Source: Bog-756 sp963778165
GTDB taxonomy: Bacteria > Actinomycetota > Acidimicrobiia > Acidimicrobiales > RAAP-2
NCBI GenBank assembly: GCA_963778165.1
Contig: CAVZTE010000007.1
Coordinates: 62,001-126,000 of the forward strand
Reading direction: 5' to 3'
Length of the DNA stretch: 64,000 bases
Positions 43,880 to 52,107 of this stretch are shown here, piece after piece (the first letter of the stretch is position 1; the number at the start of each line of letters is the position of its first letter). A program made the translations under genes and the position numbers. The notes beneath the pieces are model-generated. The model did no database searches and was not told where the DNA came from. It saw only the letters and a program-made list of their open reading frames with translations.

Positions 43880-45691
43880 ATGCAGGTCGGGCACCATATC
43901 GGGATGGAACAATCCCAGGTCCAGCACTGGGAGGGCCATGTCATCGTGTGTGGCCTCCAGGGAGTGGGCCTCCGGATGGTCGAACAGCTCCATCAGGCCG
44001 GGGTGGCCGTGGTGGTGGTGGACGACGAGCCTGAGCAGCGCCTGGTGCGGGTGGTCGAGGCCTGGGACATCCCCTACATCGTGGGCAGCCCCAGGCTCAC
44101 CACGGTCCTGGAGCAGGCCGGGCTGGCCCGGGCCCGGGCGGTGGTCTGTGCCGAGCGGACCGAGGTCCAGACCCTGGAGACCGCCCTCCTGATCAGCGAG
44201 CTGCGCCCCGAGATCCGGGTGGTGGTCCAGCTGGCCAACGCCGCGGTCGGGGCGGCGGTCTCGGACGTAACCGGCCCGGGCACGGTGCTGGATGTGGCCG
44301 CCCTGGCCGCTCCCTCCATCGTGGAAGCCTGCCTGGGGAGCGACTCCTTTCAGATCGAGCTGGGAGGCACCCACTTCGCAACTAGCGAAGTCCGGGTGGA
44401 GAGATACGCCTCGCTGCGGGCGCTGTTCGGCGCCCTGGCACCCATCGCGGTGGTCCCGGTCGACGGCTCGGACACCGTGGCCTGCCCGGGACGGGACCAC
44501 ATGGTCTCGATCGGGGATCAGGTCACCGTGCTCGGCACCCCGGCCGAACTGGCCGAAGCCGGGTTCGCCGGTGGCCCGGTCACCGAGGGGCCGGACACGG
44601 TCCACCGGACCACCGGCCGTGCCGGGATCCTGCGGCGGGTGGTCGGCGTGGTCGGCTCCGATGCCAACAGCACCCTGCGGTTCGCCGTGGTGATCGCCTC
44701 GGTGCTCATCGCCCTCTCGGTGGTCATCCTCCGCTTCGGGTACCGACTGCCCCACGGCGGCCACATGTCCGTGCTCACCTCGCTGTACTTCACGGTGGAG
44801 ACCATCTCCACGGTGGGGTTCGGGGACTACTCGTTTGCCGGGCAGTCCACCTTCATGACCATCTTCGGGATCTTCCTGATCGCCATGGGGGCGGCCCTGC
44901 TGACCACGGTCTTCGCCCTCATCACCAACCTGTTGGTGTCATGGCGCATCGAGCAGTCCCTGGGGCGCCAGCAGCTGGTGGGGATGGAGGGCCACGTGGT
45001 GGTCGTCGGCCTGGGGTCGGTGGGCATCCGGGTCCTGGAGGGACTGCAGGCCGAGGGTCGCGACGTGGTGGTGGTGGAGCGCAACGAGAACAATCGGTTC
45101 CTCAACCAGGCCCGGGCCCGTGGCGTGCCGGTGCTCATCGCCGACTCCACCCAGCGACAGACCCTGGAGGACGCCGGAGTGCACCGGGCCGACGCCGTGG
45201 CCGTCCTGACCAGTGACGACCTCACCAACATCGAGACCGGACTGGCCGTGCGGGACTTTTTGGGCGAACGATGGTTCAGCGTGCCGGTGGTGCTGCGGGT
45301 CTTCGACCGCGACCTCGGTCACACCGTCGAGCACCACTTCGACTTCCGCCATGTGCGCTCGACCTCGGCCCTGGCCGCCCCGCGGTTCGTGGGAGCGGCC
45401 CTGGGGCTCGACATCCTGGGGTCGTTCACCGTGGGCCGGCAGCCCTTTCTGGTCGGTCGCCTGACGGTGGCCCCCGGCCGGGGCCTCGACGGCCTGGCCA
45501 TGCAGGACCTCCCGGCCCAGACCCGGGTGATCGCCCTCAGTCGGGTGGCCGACGGGGGTCGGCTCGAGCACCCACCCCGCCGGGGCACCCGTTTCGCCCC
45601 CGGCGACCAGGCCTACCTGCTGGGGCCGTACGAGGAGCTGCTGCGGGTCCTCCGTCACCAGCACGAGGGCGATGTGGGCCCGACGGATTGA
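43880..45691 (+). CDS. Potassium channel with RCK (TrkA_N) domains on both sides of the pore
   Basis: The order is unusual: a first NAD-binding RCK domain (HVIVCGLQGVGLRMVEQL), a linked C-terminal subdomain, one two-helix channel (TM1 LRFAVVIASVLIALSVVIL, filter TISTVGFGDYS, TM2 TIFGIFLIAMGAALLTTVFA), and a second RCK domain (HVVVVGLGSVGIRVLEGL) with a TrkA_C-like end. The TVGFGD sequence predicts K+ selectivity. The protein is about 603 residues from ATG 43880; ATG 43904 is an alternative start. It is divergent from lon and precedes the Pho locus. Confidence 0.9.
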   Translation: MQVGHHIGMEQSQVQHWEGHVIVCGLQGVGLRMVEQLHQAGVAVVVVDDEPEQRLVRVVEAWDIPYIVGSPRLTTVLEQAGLARARAVVCAERTEVQTLETALLISELRPEIRVVVQLANAAVGAAVSDVTGPGTVLDVAALAAPSIVEACLGSDSFQIELGGTHFATSEVRVERYASLRALFGALAPIAVVPVDGSDTVACPGRDHMVSIGDQVTVLGTPAELAEAGFAGGPVTEGPDTVHRTTGRAGILRRVVGVVGSDANSTLRFAVVIASVLIALSVVILRFGYRLPHGGHMSVLTSLYFTVETISTVGFGDYSFAGQSTFMTIFGIFLIAMGAALLTTVFALITNLLVSWRIEQSLGRQQLVGMEGHVVVVGLGSVGIRVLEGLQAEGRDVVVVERNENNRFLNQARARGVPVLIADSTQRQTLEDAGVHRADAVAVLTSDDLTNIETGLAVRDFLGERWFSVPVVLRVFDRDLGHTVEHHFDFRHVRSTSALAAPRFVGAALGLDILGSFTVGRQPFLVGRLTVAPGRGLDGLAMQDLPAQTRVIALSRVADGGRLEHPPRRGTRFAPGDQAYLLGPYEELLRVLRHQHEGDVGPTD

Positions 45692-45717
45692 CCCTGAACC
45701 ACGGTGTAACGGATTCA

Positions 45718-45783
45718 GTTCATCGCAAGCGCACCTGAAGTTCGTGCTGCGTTCACTGCAGGTTCTCCCCACGTTCACCTCGG
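45718..45783 (+). promoter_or_regulatory. PHO box: six 11-nt direct repeat units
   Basis: Six consecutive 11-nt units starting at 45718, 45729, 45740, 45751, 45762 and 45773 begin GTTC in five cases; three begin GTTCA and the last begins GTTCACC. This is the 11-nt-periodic GTTCACC direct repeat bound by the Streptomyces response regulator PhoP at pst and other phosphate-starvation genes. It ends about 92 bp before the pstS start. The periodicity and consensus are seen directly; activation under low phosphate is inferred. Confidence 0.88.
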
Positions 45784-45874
45784 GTGATTACCGTCGGTCC
45801 CAGGGGTGCTCAAGCACCTCTTTTTGTTGGCCGTGCCCACGGCCCACCAGTACGACACGGAGGTAGGACCACCA

Positions 45875-47071
45875 GTGGACTCAGACATGACCCTTCAACC
45901 GACCACGGGGAGCCGGCGGCGCAGGATGACCCACCTCCTGGCGGTGGGCCTGGTCGCCGGAGGCACCCTTCTGGCCGCCTGCAGTTCGTCGTCGTCCTCC
46001 CCCACCACCACCGCGGCCACTCCGGGGGGCACGCTGAGCCCCACCAACGCCGCCTACATCGCCGCCGACCTCAAGGCCCCGTCCGGCTCCCTGACCGCGG
46101 CCGGCTCGACCTTCGTCCAGCCCTTCTTCACCAAGGCCTTCTACACCTATACCGGCTTGAACAACGGCCTGATGGTCAACTACTCCGGGGTGGGCAGCGG
46201 CACCGGCATCACCGACTTCGAGCAGGGCTCGGTGGACTTCGCCGCCTCCGACGTGCCCATGTCGAGTTCCGACCTGGCCAAGGTGCCCGCCTCCTCCGGC
46301 CCGGTGATCCAGATCCCCGACATCCTCGGTGGCGTGTCCCTCTCCTACAACGTCCCCGGCATCACCAAGCGGATCAGGCTCGACGCCGCCACCATCGCCG
46401 GCATCTTCGACGGCTCCATCAAGACCTGGGACGCTTCGCAGATCAAGGCCCTCAACCCCGGGGTGAGCCTGCCGTCCCACGCCATCACCCCCGAGGTGCG
46501 GGCCGACAGCTCCGGCACCACCTACATCTTCACCGACTACCTGGCTACCGCCGCTCCGTCGGTATGGAAGTTGGGCACGTCCAAGACCATCAACTGGCCC
46601 AGCGGGAACATCCAGACCCCGAAGAACTCCGGGGTGGCATCGAGCATCCAGTCCACGCCGTACTCCATCGGCTACGTCGAACTGGCCTACGCCCTCCAGA
46701 ACCACTTCACCTTCGCCGCTGTCAAGAACGCCGCCGGGGCCTACGTGGTCCCGTCGGCCGCCACAGTGGCCGCTGACGCCGATCAGAAGGTGAACGTCAC
46801 GCCCACCGACTTCTCCATCGTGAACGCGCCCGGTGCCACCAGCTACCCCATTGCCGGCTACAGCTGGGCCATCCTGCTGCAGAAGCAGAAGAGCGCCACC
46901 ACCGGCGCCCAGGTGGTGAAGGTCCTCGACTGGACCACCCACTCCGGTGGTGGTCAGGACCAGGCCGCCGGCCTGGGGTACGTGACCCTGCCTCCCGCCC
47001 TGCAGAACTCCAACCGGACCCAGCTCCTCACGGTGAAGGGCCCGAGCGGGCAGGTCCTGCTGACCAAGTGA
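45875..47071 (+). CDS. pstS: Phosphate-binding lipoprotein PstS
   Basis: PstS captures phosphate outside the membrane for PstCAB. The ~398-residue protein starts with a basic n-region, a hydrophobic segment and lipobox LLAAC, followed by a Ser/Thr-rich linker. The phosphate-binding region includes LTAAGSTFVQPFFTKAFY, VDFAASDVPMSSSDL and EVRADSSGTTYIFTDYLA. GTG 45875 has GGAGGT ten bases upstream; ATG 45887 is an alternative. It is the first gene of pstSCAB, behind the PHO box. Confidence 0.94.
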   Translation: MDSDMTLQPTTGSRRRRMTHLLAVGLVAGGTLLAACSSSSSSPTTTAATPGGTLSPTNAAYIAADLKAPSGSLTAAGSTFVQPFFTKAFYTYTGLNNGLMVNYSGVGSGTGITDFEQGSVDFAASDVPMSSSDLAKVPASSGPVIQIPDILGGVSLSYNVPGITKRIRLDAATIAGIFDGSIKTWDASQIKALNPGVSLPSHAITPEVRADSSGTTYIFTDYLATAAPSVWKLGTSKTINWPSGNIQTPKNSGVASSIQSTPYSIGYVELAYALQNHFTFAAVKNAAGAYVVPSAATVAADADQKVNVTPTDFSIVNAPGATSYPIAGYSWAILLQKQKSATTGAQVVKVLDWTTHSGGGQDQAAGLGYVTLPPALQNSNRTQLLTVKGPSGQVLLTK

Positions 47072-47118
47072 CCCGCAGGGTCGACCAACCATCTACACCG
47101 AGGGGCTGACCGGACGCT

Positions 47119-48090
47119 GTGACTGTCGTCGAGACACCGACATCGGGGAGGGAGGGCGCATCCAGGCGCCCCTCCCTTCCCAACCACGCCTACCGGGTCC
47201 TGCTGGCCGCCGCCGCGGCCATCTTCGTGGCTCTGGTGGCGTGGTACCTGGTGTCGATCGTGGCCCAGTCCCGACCGGTCTTCTCCTCGCTGGGGTTCTC
47301 GTGGATCTTCCACAAGGTGTGGAACCCCAACCACAACCAATTCGGGTTGCTGCCGTTCATCCTCGGGACCCTCGAGACCACCGCCATCGCCATGGTGCTG
47401 GCCGTTCCCATCGGCCTGGGCAGCGCCATCGCCCTGGCCCACCTGGTCCCCGATCGGCTGCGGGCGCCGTTGTCCACCGCGGTGGAGCTGCTGGCCGCAG
47501 TGCCCAGTGTGGTCTACGGGCTGTGGGGCCTGATCGTGCTGGCCCCGGTGTTCCGGAGCACCGTCGAGCCCTTCCTCACCTCGGTGTTGGGATGGACCGG
47601 ACTCTTCCACGGTCCTGACAACGGGGTCGGTCTGCTGCTGGCCGGGGTGGTGCTGTTCATCATGGTGCTCCCCACCATGGTGGCCATCTCCCGTGATGTG
47701 CTGGCAGTCGTACCCACGGAGCAGGTGGAGGGGGCGTTGGCCCTCGGGGCCACCCGCTGGCAGGTACTGCGCAAGGTCGTGATCCCGGGGGCCCGCACCG
47801 GAATCCTCGGCGGGTTCACCCTGGCCATGGGCCGGGCCCTGGGCGAGACGGTGGCCGTGGCCCTGATCATCGGCAACTCCCCCTATATCGCCCACTCCAT
47901 CAAAGCCCCGGCCGCCACCCTGGCCTCGTTGATCATCAACAACTTCGGCGAGGCCACCGGCACCGAGCTGGCGGCCCTCTACGGCGCAGCCCTGGTGCTG
48001 CTGGTGATCGGGGTCGCCGTCAACGCCGTGGCCCGGATGCTGGTCCGATCGACCGCCCGGGCCGGGGCTGCCTCGGTGGCGGTGGCCTGA
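47119..48090 (+). CDS. pstC: Phosphate ABC transporter permease PstC
   Basis: A 323-residue inner-membrane permease with six predicted helices. The cytoplasmic loop (EQVEGALALGATRWQVLRKVV) is the ABC permease EAA motif that contacts PstB, and GRALGETVAVALIIGNSP is also typical of PstC. GTG 47119 begins 48 bp after pstS. Its stop overlaps the pstA start. Confidence 0.95.
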   Translation: MTVVETPTSGREGASRRPSLPNHAYRVLLAAAAAIFVALVAWYLVSIVAQSRPVFSSLGFSWIFHKVWNPNHNQFGLLPFILGTLETTAIAMVLAVPIGLGSAIALAHLVPDRLRAPLSTAVELLAAVPSVVYGLWGLIVLAPVFRSTVEPFLTSVLGWTGLFHGPDNGVGLLLAGVVLFIMVLPTMVAISRDVLAVVPTEQVEGALALGATRWQVLRKVVIPGARTGILGGFTLAMGRALGETVAVALIIGNSPYIAHSIKAPAATLASLIINNFGEATGTELAALYGAALVLLVIGVAVNAVARMLVRSTARAGAASVAVA

Positions 48091-49004
48091 TGGCGTCCAC
48101 CCTGGCCTTCGAGGCCCCGGCAGATCCCATGCTCCAGCGGCGGCACGAGATCCAGGCGGTGGCGGCGGCGTCGCTCCGGCGCCGCAAGCTCTACTCGAAG
48201 ATCGGCGTCGGCGTCTGCTGGGTGTTCCTGGCCATCGCCATCGTCCCGTTGGTGGCGGTGGTGGTCTCGGTGGTGGCCAAGGGCCTACCGGCCTGGTCCA
48301 CCGATTTCTTCATCCACCCGACCGCTCCCGAGGGCATCCCCGGCGGAGGGGTGTGGAACGCCATCGTGGGCACCGCCGAGATCGGGCTCATCGCCACGGC
48401 GGTGGCCGTTCCGCTGGGGCTGTCCTGCGGTCTGTTCCTGGCCCAGTCGGAGGGAAAGATCGGCGCGGCCATCCGGTTCACCGCCGATGTCATGACCGGG
48501 GTTCCCTCCATCACCATCGGGATCTTCGGCTATATCGCCATCGTGAAGAACTTCGGCTACAGCGGCCTGGCCGGGGCCTTCGCCATCGGCATCGTGATGC
48601 TCCCGGTGATCATCCGGGCCGGCGAGACGGCCTACCGGGGCGTGCCCTTCAACCTCAACGAGGCGGCCCTGGCCCTGGGGGCCCGCAACGCCACCATCGC
48701 CCGACGGGTGGTGGTGCCGACGGCCCTACCCGGGGTCATCACCGGCGTGCTGCTGGCCATCGCCCGCGGCCTCGGGGAGTCGGCTCCGTTGCTGCTCACC
48801 ATCTTCGGCAGCCAGTACATGCAGTGGAACCCCACCAAGGTCATGGACGCCCTGCCCCTGGTGATCTACGACAACAGCAGTCAGCCCTACGCCGACCTGG
48901 TCCAGGTGGCCTGGGGTGCCGCCCTGCTATTGATGGTGGTGGTGCTGGTGCTCAGTATCGGTAGTCGCGTGGCAGCTGCGCTGCTGCGGAAGGAGAGACG
49001 ATGA
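48090..49004 (+). CDS. pstA: Phosphate ABC transporter permease PstA
   Basis: A 304-residue permease that pairs with PstC. Six hydrophobic segments, GVPSITIGIFGYIAIV and the EAA loop LNEAALALGARNATIARRVV, followed by ARGLGESAPLLLTIFGSQY, identify PstA. ATG 48090 overlaps the pstC stop (TGATG), and the 3' end overlaps pstB by 4 nt. Confidence 0.95.
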   Translation: MASTLAFEAPADPMLQRRHEIQAVAAASLRRRKLYSKIGVGVCWVFLAIAIVPLVAVVVSVVAKGLPAWSTDFFIHPTAPEGIPGGGVWNAIVGTAEIGLIATAVAVPLGLSCGLFLAQSEGKIGAAIRFTADVMTGVPSITIGIFGYIAIVKNFGYSGLAGAFAIGIVMLPVIIRAGETAYRGVPFNLNEAALALGARNATIARRVVVPTALPGVITGVLLAIARGLGESAPLLLTIFGSQYMQWNPTKVMDALPLVIYDNSSQPYADLVQVAWGAALLLMVVVLVLSIGSRVAAALLRKERR

Positions 49005-49855
49005 TCGACCCGGTCCCCCCTACCCCGGCCGTCAAGGATCCTGCGGTGAACACCGGTGAGATCCTGATGACCCAACCCGAGGGTGAGCCGGTGATGCGTC
49101 TGCACGACGTAGCCGTGGCCTTCTCCGGGCGCACCGCGGTCCGCGGCGTGTCCTTCGACGTCCACGCCGGGGAGATCACCGCCCTGATCGGCCCGTCCGG
49201 ATCCGGCAAGACCACGCTCCTGCGGGCCCTGAACCGGATGCAGGACACCGTCCGGACCGCCTCGGTCACCGGGAGTATCAAGCTCGGCGACCTCGACGTC
49301 TATGCCCCCTCCACCGATCCCACCCTGTTGCGCACCCGGGTGGGCATGGTCTTCCAGCGCCCCAACCCCTTCCCGACCATGAGCATCTACGAGAACGCCG
49401 TGGCCGGCCTCCGCTTCAACGGGGTGCGCAAGAAGTCACTCCTCGACGAGGCGGCCGAGTCGGCGCTGGTGGCGGCGGCTCTGTGGGACAGCGTGCGCGA
49501 CCGGTTGAAGACCCACGCCAGCACCCTGTCGGGCGGCGAGCAGCAGCGCCTGTGCATCGCCCGGGCCCTGGCGGTGGAGCCGGAGGTCCTGTTGATGGAC
49601 GAGCCCACCTCGGCGCTCGACCCCATCGCCACCAAGCGGATCGAGGAGCTGGTCGGCGAGCTCAAGCACCGGGTGACCATCGTCATCGTGACCCACAACA
49701 TGCAGCAGGCCATGCGGGTGTCGGACCGGTGCGCCTTCCTGCTCATGGGCGAGGACAAGTCGGGAGAGCTGATCGAGTTCGGTCCCACGGCCAAGCTGTT
49801 CAGCGAGCCGTCAGACGCCCGGACCCTCGACTACGTGAACGGCCGGTTCGGCTGA
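49001..49855 (+). CDS. pstB: Phosphate ABC transporter ATP-binding protein PstB
   Basis: A 284-residue ABC ATPase that powers PstCA. Walker A is LIGPSGSGKTTLLRALNRMQ, the PstB-type Q-loop VGMVFQRPNPFPTMSIYENA is present, the signature is LSGGEQQRLCIARAL and Walker B LLMDEPTSALDP, with the switch histidine in VTHNMQQAMRVSD. About 30 N-terminal residues precede the usual start; methionines at residues 23 and 32 are alternatives. Its last 45 nt overlap the convergent response-regulator gene. Confidence 0.96.
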   Translation: MIDPVPPTPAVKDPAVNTGEILMTQPEGEPVMRLHDVAVAFSGRTAVRGVSFDVHAGEITALIGPSGSGKTTLLRALNRMQDTVRTASVTGSIKLGDLDVYAPSTDPTLLRTRVGMVFQRPNPFPTMSIYENAVAGLRFNGVRKKSLLDEAAESALVAAALWDSVRDRLKTHASTLSGGEQQRLCIARALAVEPEVLLMDEPTSALDPIATKRIEELVGELKHRVTIVIVTHNMQQAMRVSDRCAFLLMGEDKSGELIEFGPTAKLFSEPSDARTLDYVNGRFG

Positions 49856-50740
49856 GCCTCGGTCTCGGGCGGCCGTGCCGATCAGGCCGGAACTGGTTGC
49901 CCGCCGCCCCGCAGACCCGGAGCCCGGGACGTCGTCGGGCGCGCGAAAGGTCGAGGGTGCCAGCGGCGTGGGGTGGGCGCCGTCCGGCTCGATCCGGAAG
50001 CCGACCCCACGGACGGTGAGGATGTACTCGGGCTGGGCGGGATCGGGCTCCAGCTTGGCCCGCAGCCGGTGGATGTGGGTGTCGAGGGTGCGGCTGTCCG
50101 ACAGGTAGCGGTCCGGCCACAACAGGTCGATGAGCTCAGCTCGGGTCCGGACCCTTCGGGCCGGGGTCAGGAGGACCGCCAACAGGTCGAACTCCCGCCG
50201 CGACAGATGGGTCTGGCGACCGTCGACGGTGACCTCCCGCCGCACGAAGTCCACCCGGACGGTCCCGAAGGCCGTGATGGGAGGGCTGTCGTCGGTGTAC
50301 CCCGGGGTGCTCTGCACCTCGGGGCCGGAGCCGCCGTGGGCTACGAAGGTGCCGGCCGGCGGTGAGACCCGCCGCAGGATGGCCTGCATCCGGGCCACCA
50401 GCTCGCGGAGACGGAAGGGCTTGGTCACATAGTCCGCCGCTCCCAACTCCAGCCCCAGCACCACGTCGAGCTCGGTGTCCACGGCACTGACCATCACGAT
50501 GGGTACCGGGGCGATGGCGCGCATCCGGCGGCAGACCTCCATGCCGTGCATGCCCGGGAGGAGCATGTCCAACAGCACGATGTCCGGCGGCCGATCGGCG
50601 AACAGCCGGAGGCCCTCTGATCCGTCGGGCGCCACGTCGACGTCGAACCCTTCCAGTCGGAGCCCCGAAGAGAGTGCGGCGCGGTAGGACTCCTCGTCCT
50701 CGACTACCAGAACACGCACGCTCTCACCGCCAACAGTCAT
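49811..50740 (-). CDS. OmpR/PhoB-type response regulator, likely phosphate regulator
   Basis: A 309-residue response regulator. The receiver has VLVVEDEESYRAAL (acidic pair), the phosphoacceptor in DIVLLDMLLPGMHG, and the lysine in ADYVTKPFRLRELVARM. The C-terminal winged helix contains LSRREFDLLAVLL, RTLDTHIHRLRAKLEPDP and the end TVRGVGFRIEP. A low-complexity tail of about 60 residues follows and overlaps the pstB end; a late frameshift or readthrough is possible. A PHO-like repeat pair lies about 68 bp upstream. Proximity to pst and that repeat suggest a PhoP/RegX3-like role. No histidine kinase gene is adjacent. Confidence 0.85.
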   Translation of the reverse strand: MTVGGESVRVLVVEDEESYRAALSSGLRLEGFDVDVAPDGSEGLRLFADRPPDIVLLDMLLPGMHGMEVCRRMRAIAPVPIVMVSAVDTELDVVLGLELGAADYVTKPFRLRELVARMQAILRRVSPPAGTFVAHGGSGPEVQSTPGYTDDSPPITAFGTVRVDFVRREVTVDGRQTHLSRREFDLLAVLLTPARRVRTRAELIDLLWPDRYLSDSRTLDTHIHRLRAKLEPDPAQPEYILTVRGVGFRIEPDGAHPTPLAPSTFRAPDDVPGSGSAGRRATSSGLIGTAARDRGSAEPAVHVVEGPGV

Positions 50741-50807
50741 GGGCAGGTCGACCTCCGCAGGCGACCCTACGTAGGCCAGGTAAACGGGAAACGGCCCATG
50801 GGCGACA

Positions 50808-50829
50808 AGACGGTGATCGTTCCGTGAAC
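50808..50829 (-). promoter_or_regulatory. PHO-box-like repeat pair upstream of the response-regulator gene
   Basis: On the minus strand two 11-nt units, GTTCACGGAAC and GATCACCGTCT, occur in tandem 68 nt before the regulator start at 50740. GTTCAC/GATCAC at exact 11-nt spacing resembles two units of the pstS PHO box. This suggests autoregulation by the encoded regulator. With only two units it could be coincidence. Confidence 0.45.
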
Positions 50830-50915
50830 GTTGTGGGGCGGCACGGCGTTGTCCCTGGTGGCGGGGGTATAAGGCGGTGTGGTCGACGGTTGGGGCCCCG
50901 AACCGGACGGTGAGC

Positions 50916-51284
50916 TCAGGTGAGGCTGCCCAGGGCCAGACCGGCCGCGGCCGCCCCCACCCCGAGGACCAGGCTGACCACCACATTGAGGGTGGAGGCT
51001 CTCCAGGCCCCGTTCTCGGTCAGGCGCACCGTGTCGAAAGCCAAGGTGGAGAAGGTGGTGTAGGCCCCGATGAACCCGGTGCCGGCCACGGTGAGCCAGG
51101 TCGGGGAGACGCCGTGGTGGCCCGCCGAGCCCACCAACACCCCGAGCACCAGGGCACCACTGACATTGACCGCCAAGATGCCCAGCGGGAAGTCCGAGCC
51201 GGCCCGGCGCTGGATCCGGTGGTCGACCTGGTACCGGAGCACCGCTCCCAGGGCGCCGGCCACCACCAGTCCGAGGATGGTCAC
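50916..51284 (-). CDS. crcB: Fluoride channel CrcB/Fluc, second subunit
   Basis: A 122-residue four-helix membrane protein of the Fluc family. Family features are GALGAVLRYQVDH, FPLGILAVNVSGALVLGVL (asparagine in the pore) and GFIGAYTTFSTLAFDTVRL, the GxxGxxTTFS Phe-box. GTG 51284 overlaps the stop of the upstream crcB copy (GTGA). Two adjacent, different crcB genes commonly encode a heterodimer. A fluoride riboswitch lies upstream of the pair. Confidence 0.93.
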   Translation of the reverse strand: MTILGLVVAGALGAVLRYQVDHRIQRRAGSDFPLGILAVNVSGALVLGVLVGSAGHHGVSPTWLTVAGTGFIGAYTTFSTLAFDTVRLTENGAWRASTLNVVVSLVLGVGAAAAGLALGSLT

Positions 51285-51832
51285 GACACCGCCCCGTCGT
51301 CGGACCTCTCGGTGGGGGCTCCCTGGCCGGGCGGGACTGCCGGCCGGGTGGTCTCGCCCAGCAGCGGGCCGACGTCGTCGGGATCGGGAATGGCGCGCTC
51401 TCCGGGTCCGGGGAGGAGCCGGCCCCGGGCCACTCCCATGCCGGCCGCCGCGGCCACCAGCCCGGCAGCCAGCGAGGCCAGCAGGTAGACGGCAGCCAGT
51501 CCCGCCCGGTGGTGCTGGCCGAGTTGAGCCGCCTGGACCACCATGGTCGAGAAGGTGGTGAAGCCTCCGCAGAACCCGATGGCCACGAACGGTCGCACGT
51601 AGCGGGTGGGAGGCCACCGCTCGACCACCAGGACCACGATGACACCGAGCACGAACGAGCCGGCCACGTTGACCAGGAAGGTGTCCCAGGGAAACCCCAG
51701 GGCCGGGGGGACGAGGGCCCGGCCCACCCCGTATCGGGCCAGGGTGCCGAGGGCGCCGCCGGCGGCGATGGCCGCCGCCCGCACCAGGGGCTCGTGACCG
51801 GGGCTGTCGGCGCTGTGGGCTACGGCCACCAT
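51281..51832 (-). CDS. crcB: Fluoride channel CrcB/Fluc, first subunit
   Basis: A ~183-residue CrcB protein. AGGALGTLARYGVGR, FPWDTFLVNVAGSFVLGV and GFCGGFTTFSTMVVQ are the family motifs. A C-terminal tail of ~50 residues (RGRLLPGPGERAIPD...) is longer than in the partner. Start ATG 51832 lies close to AAGGAG; GTG 51829 would give better spacing. It is translated just after the fluoride riboswitch. Confidence 0.92.
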   Translation of the reverse strand: MVAVAHSADSPGHEPLVRAAAIAAGGALGTLARYGVGRALVPPALGFPWDTFLVNVAGSFVLGVIVVLVVERWPPTRYVRPFVAIGFCGGFTTFSTMVVQAAQLGQHHRAGLAAVYLLASLAAGLVAAAAGMGVARGRLLPGPGERAIPDPDDVGPLLGETTRPAVPPGQGAPTERSDDGAVS

Positions 51833-51864
51833 CACTCCTTCCGGGTCGCGACACGTGCTGTTCC

Positions 51865-51912
51865 GGTAGGAGCCATCAGCCGATTGCGGCGGTTACGGCG
51901 AGCCCCATCGCC
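51865..51912 (-). ncRNA. Fluoride riboswitch (crcB RNA motif)
   Basis: On the minus strand, starting at 51912, the RNA begins GGCGATGG and closes the first stem with TCGCC. It continues GTAACCGCC, then a short hairpin, and ends GGCTGATGGCTCCTACC. This aligns base for base in length with the known Pseudomonas fluoride aptamer (GGCGAUGG...UCGCC..., then CUAAUGACACCUAC), and the loop GGGGC can pair with GCTCC to form the pseudoknot. It lies about 32 nt upstream of the first crcB start, so fluoride probably controls translation of the crcB pair. Confidence 0.92.
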
Positions 51913-52107
51913 ACGGCCACTTTAGGTCAGGTGGTGGTCGGAGAGCATGGACTCGGAGCGCCCGGCACCGCCGACGGGATCCGCCCCGTCCGCCGCGGGG
52001 GTGCCGCCGAAGGTGTCCGGGCCGGGCGTCAAACCGTAGGGGTCCACCCGCACACCAGTCGTCGACCTGCGGGGGAGGCGGAGGAGGGCGAGATGTCGGG
52101 TAGACCC

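Noticed and set aside
43739..44764. Upstream extension of the Lon reading frame antisense to the K+ channel
   Set aside because: No Lon homology; the conserved Lon start is MDKLSENLPLLPL at 43738 with GGAGG just before it.
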